Shown: positions 29,479 to 39,262 of the stretch, one piece after another | Layout: every line of letters starts with the position of its first letter | How positions within the stretch are numbered: the first letter of the stretch is position 1 | Source of the DNA: Mesoterricola sediminis | Lineage (GTDB): Bacteria; Acidobacteriota; Holophagae; Holophagales; Holophagaceae | Length of the DNA: 64,000 nucleotides | Assembly (NCBI RefSeq): GCF_030295425.1 | Contig: NZ_AP027081.1 | Span: 1-64,000 of the forward strand | Direction of reading: 5' to 3' | Made by a program: the position numbers and the translations under genes | Notes under the pieces: generated by a model | Database searches by the model: none | Told to the model about the DNA's origin: nothing | What the model saw: the letters and a program-made list of their open reading frames with translations, nothing else

Positions 29479-29972
29479 ACATACGATGCCGTCAAAATAG
29501 TGAAAGTATACCTCAACAAAAAATCAATTTTAGGCAGCAAACCTTTCGGAGAAGACCTTTCCCCTCAAGATGGCTCGATTCGCCCTCCGGAAGATTCCTC
29601 GACCGGCAGGAATGGCCAGGCGTGGGGCCCAGCCATGCGCGGCTGATCCCGACCCGCTGCCTCAAGCCTTCGCAGAGCCCCCCCGCTGGAGCTTTCTGAT
29701 CCTTCAAAATAATGCAGGCTACCGTTCGAGCGAGTGACAAGCCACCCCTCAAGTCGCCCAGGAACGCCAGGGGCTTCTCCCTGCTCCGCAACAGGGGGAT
29801 CCTCCTTCGCCCGGGCCGCGACGGCCGGCGGCAGCCGAGGCCCCCAGCGGACTTGGTGACCGCATGAAGATGAATGACGATCTGATCAAGACGGGGCGGG
29901 CCTACGCGTGGGAGCAAGCCTTCCCCCCCATCGCCAAGGTCGGAAAGGCCGGCCTGGGGATCGCCAGGCTGC
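29479..29972. other. Gene-free spacer between ATPase and VirK/YbjX genes
   Basis: About 490 bp. The first 60 bases are AT-rich (29500-29535) and probably hold the promoter of the minus-strand ATPase gene. The remainder returns to high GC; open frames here show no recognisable protein features, ribosome-binding site or domain, and no RNA gene was recognised. Confidence 0.5.
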
Positions 29973-30938
29973 CTAGGGCGAGTCCACCAGGTCCGTCGCG
30001 CGGCCTTGTTCGTCGGGGCCGGCGGCCATGGCGCGGCGGATCTGGGCGGCGAGGTCGTCCTGCATGGCGTAGCGCTTGGCGTAGAGGCTCCGCTTGTTGG
30101 GCTTGATCTCCTCGCGGGTGCGCTTGCGGGCGCGGCGGGGCAGGAAGAACCAGCCGTCGAAGGCCTCGCGGCCGCCCAGTTCGCTCCAGAAGGCGTCGTA
30201 GTCGAAGGTCAGCTGGTGGGCCCAGGCGATGTGGATGAGGTGCTTGCGGCGGTGGACCTGGATGGTGTTGCCGGCGCCGTAGAGCTCCCGGGCGCCGAGG
30301 CCCCGCGCCACCTCCTGGGCCGCGAAGACGACGAGGGCCTTGGGGCGCAGGCCGTGCATGGCCTTCCCCAGGGCCTTCATCCGGTCCTCGTCGCCCTCGG
30401 TGACGCCCTGGACGCAGCCCGCGAAGAGGGAGAGCCCGTTGTCCCGCCACTCCAGGGCGAAGGACAGGCTGCAGACGCGGCCGCCCAGGGCCGGCACCTC
30501 GAAGAGCACGGCGAACTCGCCTTCCTTGCGGAACCGGTTGTCGAAGCCCAGGAGGAGTTCGCCCTCGCCCAGCTCACCCAGGGGGACCCGGGCCAGGGGC
30601 ACGCCGCCGCCGGGCTTCAGCAGGGCCTCCCGGGCCGCCCCGCCCCGCCAGAGGACGAAGGCGTAGGTCTCCCGCATCACCTTGGTGCGCCGCTGCGCGC
30701 CCCAGCGGGTGGAGAGGTAGGTGCGCATGGGCTTGAAGGCGAGGATGGGGTTCGCCTCCTTGAAGGGGGAGAGGCCCTCCGTGTCCAGGCGCGCGAACCA
30801 GTCCAGGGCGGTGCCGGGATGCAGGGCCGCGGCGAGGGCCCAGCGGAGGTTCTGCTTGAGCCGCCGGGAAAGGCGCTCGCCCCGGTAGGCCTCGGTGCTG
30901 AGGCGCCAGGCCCGGGCGGCGGCCGCGAGGGCCTTCAA
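29973..30938 (-). CDS. VirK/YbjX (DUF535) family protein
   Basis: A 321-aa soluble-looking protein of the DUF535 family (VirK/YbjX), implicated in other bacteria in envelope stress or peptide resistance without a known reaction. Family-like segments include LSFALEWRDNGLSLFAGCVQ, followed by a GLRPKALVVFAAQEVARGLG stretch, AGNTIQVHRRKHLIHI and SLYAKRYAMQDDL. Start: a TTG at 30938 overlaps the TGA of the upstream kinase gene (sequence TTGA), the only start that fits the spacing, implying translational coupling. It is the last gene of the beta-barrel/kinase/DUF535 unit, so it may act in the same envelope pathway as the kinase. Confidence 0.78.
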   Translation of the reverse strand: MKALAAAARAWRLSTEAYRGERLSRRLKQNLRWALAAALHPGTALDWFARLDTEGLSPFKEANPILAFKPMRTYLSTRWGAQRRTKVMRETYAFVLWRGGAAREALLKPGGGVPLARVPLGELGEGELLLGFDNRFRKEGEFAVLFEVPALGGRVCSLSFALEWRDNGLSLFAGCVQGVTEGDEDRMKALGKAMHGLRPKALVVFAAQEVARGLGARELYGAGNTIQVHRRKHLIHIAWAHQLTFDYDAFWSELGGREAFDGWFFLPRRARKRTREEIKPNKRSLYAKRYAMQDDLAAQIRRAMAAGPDEQGRATDLVDSP

Positions 30939-32452
30939 GGCCGCACCAGGGCGCCGAGGACGGCGAGGATCCGCGCGTCGTCCGGGCGGAGTCCGGGATC
31001 CTTCCCGGCCAGGGACCGGATCAGGCCGACGAGGGGTCCGGGGGCCCCGGGGCGCAGCGGGGCGGGATCGGGCAGCTCGGTGCGGCGGTGCTGGTCGAGG
31101 ATCTCGAAGGGGGTGTCGCCCTGGAAGGGGGGCCGGCCCGTGAGCATCTCGAAGAGGATGATGCCGAGGGCGTAGGCGTCGGCGGAGGGGCCCACCTGGG
31201 TGAGGGTCTGGAGCTCCGGCGCCGCGTAGAGCGGCGTGCCGAGGAAGGCGTACGTGGTCGTGAGCGTCTCGGCGTCGACGACCCGGGCGATCCCGAAGTC
31301 CATCACCTTCACCCGGGTTCCCACGAGCATGATGTTCGCGGGCTTCAGGTCGCGGTGGACGATGCCGCGCGCATGGGCGCTGGCCATGGCCTCCGCCACC
31401 TGGAGGCCGATGTCGGCCACCCGCGCCAGGGGGAGGGGCGAGGTCTCCCGCAGGATCGCGTCCAGGCGCCGGCCTTCGACGTACTCCATGGCGAGCCAGG
31501 GCGCATCCTCCGCCTGGCCCTGGTCCAGGATGCGGACGATATTGGGATGGTCGAGGAGGGCCCCGAGGCGGGCCTCCTGGCGGAACCGGGCCTGGAATTC
31601 CGGGTCGTCCTGGCGGAAGGGGTGGAGGACCTTGAGGGCCACGGGCGAGGGATCGCCGTCCCGGCGGGCGAGGTACGTGGAGGCGAAGCCGCCCCGCCCC
31701 AGGAGCCGTTCGGTCCGGTAGGGGCCGAAGACGGGGGCGTCGGCGGCGGGGCGGGGCCTGCGGCGGCCCAGGAGGTAGGCTCCGCCCACGGCGGCCGCGG
31801 CCGCGGCCAGCCCCAGGAGGCCCCAGGGGACTTGCCGGACCGGGGGGGGCGGGACCGGGGCCGCGGCGGGCGGGGGGAGAACGGGGGCGGGTTCCGCGGC
31901 GCGGGAGGGCGGAGGGGCGGATGCCTGCCGGACGGGGAGGCGCGGCTCCGTTTGGACCGGGGCCGGGGTCAGGGCCTGGGCGGGCGCGGGGGAAGGCACC
32001 GGGTGGGGGGGAGCCGCCGGAGGGGGTGCCGTCTGAACGGCGCCCGCGGGGGCCGCGGCGGGGGCCGCGTCGCGGGGATGGGCGTCCCGGGCCGGGGCCT
32101 CCTTGGGTCGGAGGGCCGCCAGCCGCTGGGCCAGGGCATGGCCTTCGCCGGTGGGCTCCCCTTCCCGCTCCGCCTGGGCCAGGGCGGACGCTGCCGCATC
32201 CAGGCGGCCGAGCTCCAGGTTGCAGCGGGCGAGGCGGGTGTAGGGGTAGTAGCCCTCCAGCAGGTTGTTGCCGTAGATGATCACCCGGGCGGCGGGGGTG
32301 GGCCGCAGGGCGACGGCCCGCTGGTAGGCCGCGAGGGCGGCGGCCCAATGCCCATGGCGTTCGGCGTCCCGGCCGTCCTCCCAGGCCGCGTAGAAGGTCG
32401 GCTGGTTCTGGGCCACGAGGGCGGGCAGGAGCAGGAGGAGGCGCAGCGCCAT
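30935..32452 (-). CDS. Ser/Thr protein kinase with N-terminal exported domain (inverted topology)
   Basis: Hanks-type kinase, 505 aa. Catalytic residues are complete: glycine loop LLGRGGFAST, VALKVL lysine, HRDLKPANIM, VMDFGIAR and GTPLYAAPE. The arrangement is unusual: a signal peptide (MALRLLLLLPALVAQ), a TPR-like helical segment (about 20-105), a long Pro/Ala-rich linker (about 115-205), a membrane helix (WGLLGLAAAAAAVGGAYLL, about 209-227), then the kinase domain in the cytoplasm at the C terminus (about 243-500). PknB-type kinases have the opposite order. The ATG directly follows the stop of the outer-membrane gene (TGAATG), so the two are translated together. Confidence 0.9.
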   Translation of the reverse strand: MALRLLLLLPALVAQNQPTFYAAWEDGRDAERHGHWAAALAAYQRAVALRPTPAARVIIYGNNLLEGYYPYTRLARCNLELGRLDAAASALAQAEREGEPTGEGHALAQRLAALRPKEAPARDAHPRDAAPAAAPAGAVQTAPPPAAPPHPVPSPAPAQALTPAPVQTEPRLPVRQASAPPPSRAAEPAPVLPPPAAAPVPPPPVRQVPWGLLGLAAAAAAVGGAYLLGRRRPRPAADAPVFGPYRTERLLGRGGFASTYLARRDGDPSPVALKVLHPFRQDDPEFQARFRQEARLGALLDHPNIVRILDQGQAEDAPWLAMEYVEGRRLDAILRETSPLPLARVADIGLQVAEAMASAHARGIVHRDLKPANIMLVGTRVKVMDFGIARVVDAETLTTTYAFLGTPLYAAPELQTLTQVGPSADAYALGIILFEMLTGRPPFQGDTPFEILDQHRRTELPDPAPLRPGAPGPLVGLIRSLAGKDPGLRPDDARILAVLGALVRP

Positions 32453-33859
32453 TCAATCCCCGACGAAGAGGTGGTGCAGCAGGTCCTGGACGGGGCTCCG
32501 GTCGAACTGCACGATGAGGCTCAGGTCCACCCGGTGCTCCGTGAGCGTCTCGGTGCCGAGGGTGCGCACGCTGGTGCCGGAGAGGATCTGCTCGGGATCC
32601 AGGAACTGGCTGGCGGCGCGGCGGCCCCAGCCATAGCGGTAGGCCACGTCGAAGGTCCAGGCGCCGCGCTTGAGCCCCGTGCCGGCGCTCACGCTCTGGA
32701 TGACCCGCTGCTGGCCGGTGAGGCGGTCGGTGACGGGCTGGGGCTCGCGGCTCCAGCCCAGGCGAAGGGGGATGACGCGGCCGGAGCCGGGCAGGAAGAG
32801 GTGCTCGACGCCCAGGTGGACCTGGGTCGCGTCCGGGCTGGCCCCGCCCCGGTTCAGGTTGAAGAAGTTGACCCCGTCCAGGGCCGGCCGTCCGCTCATG
32901 TACCGGGTGTCGGACCATGGGGTGGAGACCACGTCGGCCGTCACGAGCCACCGGTCCGAGGGCCGGTAGGCGAAGCCGACGCCCGTGGTGCTGGGCCAGT
33001 GGAGGCCGGTGGTGTAGGGCTGCGAGGCCACGGGGTCGGGCCTGGCGCTGGTGGCGAGGCGCGTGGCGTAGGTGTAGTCGGCGTGGAAGCCGGTGCGCCG
33101 GGTGATGCCCAGGCTCCAGGTGGGCCAGCGCCAGAGGAGGCCCAGGTTGAAGTTGGCCCCCTCGAACCGGCTGGTCTGCCCGAAATCGAGGTAGGAGGAG
33201 CCCTGGGCCGAGGTGCTCGTGCTCCGGGAGGAGAGGCTCCAGGCGCCGCGCCAGAGGTTCGCGGAGAGCCCGAGGAGCACCCGCTGGGAGACCTCGTAGG
33301 CGGCGGCGAAGGAATAGAGGTCGATCTGCCCGTCCTGGGAGATGTCCTGCCGGAGCCTCCGGGCGGGGCTCCCGTCCGCGGGCTGCTCCTGCAGGTCCCG
33401 GGAGTCCCCTTCGCCCAGCGGGAAGATCCGCTGCACGGACAGCTGGATCGCCAGGGTGCGCCCGCCCACGCGCAGGGGCACGGTGGCGGCGGCCAGGAGG
33501 GGATCGAACCGGGTGTTGGAGATGAGGGAGTCGCCCGCGAGGAGGGTCCGCGATCCCGCCGTGGTCTCGGCGTCCTGGAAGGCGACGCCGCGGTTGATGC
33601 CGCGGCCGACGAGGCTCGCTTCGGGCCGCAGCATCTGGGCCAGGCCGGCGGGATTGAAGGAGACCGCGGTGGCGTCGTCGGCCAGGGCGATGAAGGCGCC
33701 CCCCAGGCCGAGGGCGCGGGCCCCGGCGCCCTGGATGCTGAACGCGGTCCGGGACTGCTCGGAGATGATGGAACCGATGGGCGCCATCTGGGCCCGGGAG
33801 GCGCCTGCGGCCCCCAGGAGGAGGAGGACGGGGCGGAGATGGCGGAAGGTCTGGAGCAT
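32453..33859 (-). CDS. Outer-membrane beta-barrel protein (FadL/PorV-like)
   Basis: A 468-aa protein with a signal peptide ([17 protein letters not shown]) and a mature part of alternating amphipathic strands ending in FVGD. The N-terminal pattern [20 protein letters not shown], followed by [13 protein letters not shown], is the hallmark of FadL/OMPP1 and PorV-type outer-membrane proteins, where it forms the plug/hatch region. Such proteins carry hydrophobic substrates or support secretion; which applies here is unknown. The ATG at 33859 is chosen for the signal peptide; an in-frame ATG at 33907 is possible. It is the first gene of the unit with the inverted-topology kinase and the DUF535 protein and is divergent from deoC. 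Confidence 0.82.
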   Translation of the reverse strand: MLQTFRHLRPVLLLLGAAGASRAQMAPIGSIISEQSRTAFSIQGAGARALGLGGAFIALADDATAVSFNPAGLAQMLRPEASLVGRGINRGVAFQDAETTAGSRTLLAGDSLISNTRFDPLLAAATVPLRVGGRTLAIQLSVQRIFPLGEGDSRDLQEQPADGSPARRLRQDISQDGQIDLYSFAAAYEVSQRVLLGLSANLWRGAWSLSSRSTSTSAQGSSYLDFGQTSRFEGANFNLGLLWRWPTWSLGITRRTGFHADYTYATRLATSARPDPVASQPYTTGLHWPSTTGVGFAYRPSDRWLVTADVVSTPWSDTRYMSGRPALDGVNFFNLNRGGASPDATQVHLGVEHLFLPGSGRVIPLRLGWSREPQPVTDRLTGQQRVIQSVSAGTGLKRGAWTFDVAYRYGWGRRAASQFLDPEQILSGTSVRTLGTETLTEHRVDLSLIVQFDRSPVQDLLHHLFVGD

Positions 33860-33993
33860 GCCGGTCCGGAAGGGGTTGGGTGGGCGCGCCGGGCCCGCGG
33901 GGGCCATCCTGGAGCTGGTCCAGTTGTCCCAGGGTCCCAGACATGGTAACCCTGATACGCATCGACAAGAATTTTCACAACGAGGGAAAAGCC

Positions 33994-34692
33994 ATGACGA
34001 ACTCCGCTCCCACGAACCTCACGCCCCGGCAGCGGGATCTCGCCGCCATGATCGACCACACCCTCCTCAAGCCCGACGCCTCGGCGCCCGAGGTCGACCG
34101 GCTCTGCGCCGAGGCCCGCGCCTACGGCTTCTGCTCGGTGTGCGTCAACACCTACTGGGTGCCCTTCTGCCGCGAGCGCCTCGCCGGTTCCAGCGTGAAG
34201 GTCTGCACGGTGGTGGGCTTCCCCCTGGGCGCCATGGACAGCCGCTCCAAGGCCGCCGAGACGGCCGAGGCCGTGGCCCAGGGCGCGGGCGAGATCGACA
34301 TGGTCATCAACGTCGGGGCCATCAAGTCGGGCGACTGGGCCACGGTCGAGGCCGATGTCCGCGGTGTCGTGGAAGCCGCCTCCGGGCGGCCCGTGAAGGT
34401 CATCCTCGAGACCGGCCTGCTCACGGACGAGGAGAAGGTGCGGGCCTGCCAGGCGAGCGTCGCCGCCGGGGCCGCCTTCGTGAAGACCTCCACCGGCTTC
34501 TCCAAGGGCGGGGCCACCGAGGCCGACATCGCCCTCATGCGCCGCACGGTGGGCGCCGGCCTCGGGGTCAAGGCCTCGGGCGGGGTGCGCACCCTCGAGG
34601 ACGCCGAGAAGATGATCGCCGCGGGCGCCAGCCGCATCGGCGCCAGCTCGGGCATCGCCATCGTCACCGGCGGCGTCGGCTCCGGCTACTGA
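33994..34692 (+). CDS. deoC: Deoxyribose-phosphate aldolase
   Basis: Class I aldolase cleaving 2-deoxyribose-5-phosphate to glyceraldehyde-3-phosphate and acetaldehyde. The 232-aa protein has [20 protein letters not shown] at the start, [32 protein letters not shown] with catalytic Asp/Lys context, and the Schiff-base lysine K164 in [16 protein letters not shown], followed by [15 protein letters not shown] 33994 has CGAGGGA seven bases upstream. Gene order differs from the classical deo operon: the phosphorylase is 11 kb away on the other strand. The acyltransferase gene starts 17 bp after its stop. Confidence 0.97.
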   Translation: MTNSAPTNLTPRQRDLAAMIDHTLLKPDASAPEVDRLCAEARAYGFCSVCVNTYWVPFCRERLAGSSVKVCTVVGFPLGAMDSRSKAAETAEAVAQGAGEIDMVINVGAIKSGDWATVEADVRGVVEAASGRPVKVILETGLLTDEEKVRACQASVAAGAAFVKTSTGFSKGGATEADIALMRRTVGAGLGVKASGGVRTLEDAEKMIAAGASRIGASSGIAIVTGGVGSGY

Positions 34693-34709
34693 TCCGGGCG
34701 GAGGCCGCC

Positions 34710-35327
34710 GTGGCCGAGGATCCCGCGCGCTACCGGGAGCAGCACAAGCTGCGCCTCTCCTGGATGCCCTGGCTCTACTTCGTCCTCAAGGACCGGCACC
34801 GCGCCTGGGCCCAGGCGTGGCAGGAGGAGGTGCAGGCGCGCCTCCGGGACCAGGAGACCGTGGAGATCGGGCCGGGCTGCTTCGTCGCCCCGGAGGCGCG
34901 GATCTTCGGGGAACCGGGCCGGCCCGTGGTGCTCGGCCCGGGCTGCGCCGTGGCGGCGGACGCCTTCCTCCACGGCCCCATCACCCTGGGGCGGGACGTG
35001 TCCGTGAACGCGCGGGCGGTCCTGGACGGCGGGGCCCGGGGCATCACGGTGGGGGATGGCACCCGCATCGCCTCGGGAGCCGCCCTCTACGCCTTCGACC
35101 ACGGCATGGACCCGGACCGGCCCGTGCGGGACCAGCCCGTCGCCTCCCGGGGGATCCGCATCGGGGAGGACGTCTGGATCGGCGCCAACGCCGGAGTCAC
35201 CGACGGGGTGGCCATCGGCGACCACGCGGTGGTGGGGATGGGGGCCGTGGTCACCCGCGACGTGCCCCCCTGGGCCATCGTCGGGGGGGTGCCGGCCCGG
35301 GTGATCGGGGACCGCAGGAAAAGGTAG
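34710..35327 (+). CDS. Left-handed beta-helix acyltransferase (hexapeptide repeat)
   Basis: A 205-aa acetyltransferase-type protein. After an N-terminal helical part with [18 protein letters not shown], hexapeptide repeats run from about residue 50 to 195 ([70 protein letters not shown]), ending [15 protein letters not shown] as in maltose/galactoside O-acetyltransferases (the ARVIG tail is typical). The likely active-site His is in [12 protein letters not shown]. The substrate is unknown. The GTG start at 34710 lies five bases after GGAGG. Close spacing suggests co-transcription with deoC. Confidence 0.85.
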   Translation: MAEDPARYREQHKLRLSWMPWLYFVLKDRHRAWAQAWQEEVQARLRDQETVEIGPGCFVAPEARIFGEPGRPVVLGPGCAVAADAFLHGPITLGRDVSVNARAVLDGGARGITVGDGTRIASGAALYAFDHGMDPDRPVRDQPVASRGIRIGEDVWIGANAGVTDGVAIGDHAVVGMGAVVTRDVPPWAIVGGVPARVIGDRRKR

Positions 35328-35420
35328 GCGATCCCCGCGGGCCTCTCTATACTCTGTCCCTGTCATGGAACACCTTCTCATTGCAATGTCTGCGGATCCC
35401 GTCCGCCCCGGGGTCCGGCC

Positions 35421-37715
35421 ATGACCCGCCAGGGCGCCCTGCCGCGGGAGGGCCTGGAAGGGCGTGTGCTCCAGGAGGTCCTGGAGAGCCTGCCGCTCCC
35501 GGTCCACTACACGGACCTCCACGGCGCGGTGGCCGGATGCAACCGGGCCCTGGAGCAGTTCCTGGGGCGCCCCCGGCGGGAGATCATCGGCCGGCGGATC
35601 ACCGAGCTCTTCCCCGCCGAGGAGGCCCAGGTGCTCGCCCTGAAGGACGAGGGCCTGCTGCGTTCCGGCGGCCGCCAGGTCTTTCGGTTGGACCACCAGG
35701 GGCCCGCGGGCCCGCGCCACCTCCTGGCGGGCAAGGCGCTTTGGATCGACGCCCAGGGCGGCGTGGCCGGGGTGGTGACGCAGCTGCAGGACATCACGGA
35801 ATTCCGGGACCTGGAGGCCGAGCACCTGGAGAGCGAGGGCCGCATGCGGGCCCTGCTGGAGGGGCTCCAGGAGCGGGAGGCCCAGTTCAGGGCCCTCTTC
35901 GTGGCCGGGAACGGCATCAAGCTGCTCCTCGCCCCGGAGGGGGGCTGGATCCTGGACGCCAACCCCGCCGCCGAGGCCTACCTGGGATACGACCTGGGGA
36001 CGCTGCGCACCCTGAGCTTCCGGGACCTGGGGCCCGACGAGGCCGAAGGCGACATGCGGGGGGTGGTCGAGTCCGGCAGCGGGCGGTTCGTGCGCAAGTT
36101 GCGGACCGCGGCCGGGGAGGAGCGGAACGTGGAGGTCTACGCCGCCCCCGTCGAGATCAAGGGCCGGACCTACATCTGGGCGACCCTCCACGACATCACG
36201 GACGGGGTCCAGGCCGAGGCCGCCCTGCGGCTCAGCGAGGACCGGCTGCGGTCCCTGGCCGAATCCATCCAGGCCGTCATCTTCCGGTTCGAGCGGGACG
36301 GCGCCTGCACCTACGTGAACGGCCACTACGAGCGCCTCACGGGCCTGCCGCCGGGGCCGGTCCTGGCCCGGAAGTGGACGAAGGTCATCCATCCGCAGGA
36401 CCGGGAGCGGATCCTGGACGGGTGGCGGACGGCCCGCAAGCTGGGGCAGGTCCACGAGACCGAGTTCCGTCTCCTCGACGCCCGCGGCGAGGAGGTGTGG
36501 GTCCTGGGGCGCACCACGCCCGAGCGGGGTCCCGACGGCGCGATCACCGGGTTCCTCACCACCTGCACCGACATCACGCGGCTCCGCCGGGCCGAGGAGG
36601 CCCTGCGCCTCGCGGCGAAGCACGAGAGCCTCGGCCTCATGGCGGGGGCCATCGCCAACGACTTCAACAACATCCTGCAGGCCGTGTGGTCCAGCCTGGA
36701 CCTCCTGGAGTCGGGCGCCGGCGACGCCGGCCAGCGCGCCCAGGCCCTGGCCTGGGCCCGGGGCTCCCTCTCCCGGGGCAAGCGGATCACGCGCTTCATC
36801 GAGGAGTACAGCGGCCAGGGCGTGGGGAACCCCGTCTCCCTGGACCTGGGCCGGCACCTGCAGGCCTTCGTGGCGGACCAGGGCGTGCCGGGGGGCCAGG
36901 TCCGGCTCGCCTTCGAGGCCGAGCCCGGGCTGCCCCGGGTGCTCATCGACCCGGACCAGCTGACCCACTGCCTCAAGGCCATGGTGGCCAACGCGCTGGA
37001 GGCCCTGGGTCCGGGGCCGGGCTCCGTCCGGCTCCAGGCGCGGAAGCCCGCCCCCTGCGCCGACCGGGACGGCGTCTGGATCCTCCGGCCCCAGCCGGGT
37101 CCCTGCGTGGAACTGGCGGTGGAGAACGACGGGCCCGCCATCCCCCGGGAGGAGCTGCCGCGGATCTTCGATCCCTACTACACCACCAAGGAGGCCGGGC
37201 GCGGCCTGGGGCTCTCCTCGGTCCTGGGCATCCTCCGCGCCCACGGGGCCGGGCTGCACGTGGAGAGCCTGCCGGGGACGGGGGTCCGGATCCGGGTCGT
37301 CCTGGCCGTGGGGGGCCGGGTCTCCTCCGATCTGGCGGATCTCCCCGCCGGCCCCGGGGCCATCCTCGTCGTGGACGACCAGCCCGAGGTGCTCCTGGTG
37401 ATCTCCCACCTGCTGCAGGGCTTCCTGGACCGGCCCATCCTCACCGCCTCCAGCGGCGAGGAGGCCCTGGCCATCGCCCGGGAGCGCGGCGGCGACCTGG
37501 GGGCGGTGCTCATGGACGCCAACATGCCGGGCATGGACGGCACCGCCGCCTTCCAGGCGATGCAGGCCCTCGTGCCGGGCCTGCCGGGCATCCTCATCTC
37601 AGGCTGCGACCGGGAGCAGGGCCTGGCCCTCGCCCGGACCTACGGATTCTCGGGCTTCGTGAAGAAGCCCTTCGAATCCGAGGCCCTGCGGGAGGTCTTC
37701 GCGGCGCTGCTTTAG
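35421..37715 (+). CDS. PAS-rich hybrid histidine-kinase-like protein lacking the phospho-His
   Basis: A 764-aa cytoplasmic protein with three PAS domains (about 15-130, 155-265, 275-390), a dimerisation helix pair, an HATPase domain (N box in MVANALEALG, then DNGPAIPREELPRIFDPYY-type G1 and GRGLGLSSVLGI G2) and a C-terminal receiver (ILVVDDQPE, phospho-Asp in VLMDANMPGMDG, FVKKPF). In the H box the usual AHDFNN is replaced by ANDFNNIL: residue 413 is Asn (AAC at 36657-36659). The receiver looks intact. So it cannot autophosphorylate by the standard route and may act as a scaffold, phosphatase or nucleotide sensor. No membrane segment is visible. An upstream TATACT at 35348-35353 may be its -10 box. 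Confidence 0.88.
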   Translation: MTRQGALPREGLEGRVLQEVLESLPLPVHYTDLHGAVAGCNRALEQFLGRPRREIIGRRITELFPAEEAQVLALKDEGLLRSGGRQVFRLDHQGPAGPRHLLAGKALWIDAQGGVAGVVTQLQDITEFRDLEAEHLESEGRMRALLEGLQEREAQFRALFVAGNGIKLLLAPEGGWILDANPAAEAYLGYDLGTLRTLSFRDLGPDEAEGDMRGVVESGSGRFVRKLRTAAGEERNVEVYAAPVEIKGRTYIWATLHDITDGVQAEAALRLSEDRLRSLAESIQAVIFRFERDGACTYVNGHYERLTGLPPGPVLARKWTKVIHPQDRERILDGWRTARKLGQVHETEFRLLDARGEEVWVLGRTTPERGPDGAITGFLTTCTDITRLRRAEEALRLAAKHESLGLMAGAIANDFNNILQAVWSSLDLLESGAGDAGQRAQALAWARGSLSRGKRITRFIEEYSGQGVGNPVSLDLGRHLQAFVADQGVPGGQVRLAFEAEPGLPRVLIDPDQLTHCLKAMVANALEALGPGPGSVRLQARKPAPCADRDGVWILRPQPGPCVELAVENDGPAIPREELPRIFDPYYTTKEAGRGLGLSSVLGILRAHGAGLHVESLPGTGVRIRVVLAVGGRVSSDLADLPAGPGAILVVDDQPEVLLVISHLLQGFLDRPILTASSGEEALAIARERGGDLGAVLMDANMPGMDGTAAFQAMQALVPGLPGILISGCDREQGLALARTYGFSGFVKKPFESEALREVFAALL

Positions 37716-37726
37716 GGGCCGGGCGC

Positions 37727-38998
37727 CTAGCGCCGGGGCCGGGCGGGACCGCGGCCGGAGCCGGCGGGTCGCGCGCCTCCGCCGGGACGGGGACCGCGGC
37801 CGCCGCCCCTGCCGCCGCCGCGGCCCAGGACGATGGGCTCGGGCTTCTCGGCGGGGTCGGGCTCGAAGCCCGGCACCACCACGGCGGGCAGGTTGCGCTT
37901 GAGGAGCTTCTCGATGTCCTTGAGAAGCTTCTGCTCGTCCACGCAGACCAGGCTGAGGGCCTGGCCCTCCGTGCCGGCCCGGCCGGTGCGGCCGATGCGG
38001 TGGACGTAGTCCTCGGGGACGTAGGGCAGCTCGTAGTTCACCACGTGGGGCAGCTGGTCGATGTCCAGGCCCCGGGCGGCGATGTCGGTGGCCACCAGCA
38101 CGGTGATCTTGCCGTCCTTGAAGTCCTGGAGGGCCTTGATGCGCTGGGGCTGGCTCTTGTTGCCGTGGATGGCCATGGAGGCGATGCCGTCGGTCTCCAG
38201 CTGGTCGGAGAGGCGGTTGGCGCCGTGCTTGGTGCGGGTGAAGACCAGCACCTGGCTCATGCGGTTGGCGCGGACCAGGTGGCTGAGGAGGGCGCGCTTG
38301 CGGTCCCGGGCCACGGGGTGGACGATCTGGTCCACCAGCTCGGCGGGGGCGTTGCGCCGGGCCACGTCCACGTTGGCCGGGGACTTGAGGAAGGCGCTGG
38401 CCAGGTCCCGGATCTCGTCGCTGAAGGTGGCGCTGAAGAGCAGGTTCTGGCGGTTGGCGGGGAGCAGGGCCAGGATCTTGCGGATGTCCCGGATGAAGCC
38501 CATGTCCAGCATGCGGTCGGCCTCGTCCAGGACGAGGAAGCGCAGGTGGGAGAAGTTCAGGTTGCCCTGCTGGTGGTGGTCGAGCAAACGACCGGGTGTG
38601 GCCACCAGGATCTCGACGCCCGACCGGAGGGCCTTCACCTGGGGGTTGATGTTGACCCCGCCGAAGATGGAGGTGCTGCGCAGGGGAAGGTGGCGGCCGT
38701 AGGTGCGGACACTCTCCTCCACCTGCATGCACAGCTCCCGGGTGGGGGTGAGGATGAGGCAGCGCACGGGGTGACGAGCGGGGGAGGTGCTGCTGTTGGC
38801 GTCGGGGGCCAGCAGCTGCAGGATGGGCAGCACGAAGCCGGCCGTCTTGCCGGTCCCGGTCTGGGCGCCGGCGAGCAGGTCGCGGCCGGAGAGGATGATG
38901 GGAATGGCCTGGGCCTGGACGGGGGTGGGGGTCTCGTAGCCCTGGTCGCTGACAGCGCGCAGCAGCTCCGGCAGTAGGCCGAGTTCGTCGAACGTCAT
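37727..38998 (-). CDS. rhlE: DEAD-box RNA helicase, RhlE type
   Basis: ATP-dependent RNA helicase involved in ribosome assembly and RNA turnover. The 423-aa protein contains all signature motifs in order: Q motif region ([12 protein letters not shown]), motif [12 protein letters not shown], Ia PTRELCMQ, Ib TPGRLLDH, motif [11 protein letters not shown], motif [33 protein letters not shown] and [12 protein letters not shown]. The C-terminal tail is Arg/Gly/Pro-rich (about 385-423), typical of RhlE and useful for RNA contact. It converges on the hybrid kinase gene with only 11 bp between stops. The minus-strand ATG is at 38998. Confidence 0.93.
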   Translation of the reverse strand: MTFDELGLLPELLRAVSDQGYETPTPVQAQAIPIILSGRDLLAGAQTGTGKTAGFVLPILQLLAPDANSSTSPARHPVRCLILTPTRELCMQVEESVRTYGRHLPLRSTSIFGGVNINPQVKALRSGVEILVATPGRLLDHHQQGNLNFSHLRFLVLDEADRMLDMGFIRDIRKILALLPANRQNLLFSATFSDEIRDLASAFLKSPANVDVARRNAPAELVDQIVHPVARDRKRALLSHLVRANRMSQVLVFTRTKHGANRLSDQLETDGIASMAIHGNKSQPQRIKALQDFKDGKITVLVATDIAARGLDIDQLPHVVNYELPYVPEDYVHRIGRTGRAGTEGQALSLVCVDEQKLLKDIEKLLKRNLPAVVVPGFEPDPAEKPEPIVLGRGGGRGGGRGPRPGGGARPAGSGRGPARPRR

Positions 38999-39262
38999 GA
39001 ATGCTCCTGGAAGGGCCCGCCCGCCATACGCGGGCCCCGGTCAGGGCATGAAAGGGTTTTCGGAACAGGAACCCGGGCCTTCCCGGGTGAAGGACGCCGA
39101 CCGGGGGCTCCTTCCAGCACGAATGCTCCATGATAGCGAGAATTTGTCGCAATTTCCAGGGGAAGGCGTCCGGAGGCCTGCTGCGATGGGGATCACAAGC
39201 GGTTTGGCCCCGCGCGGGGACCCAGGTCACCCTGGTGGGACTGGATTTCCTGCGAGGCGGAC

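Noticed and set aside
29513-29917. 134-codon minus-strand ORF in the spacer before the VirK/YbjX gene
   Set aside because: Arg/Gly/Ser-rich noise without motif, signal or start context.
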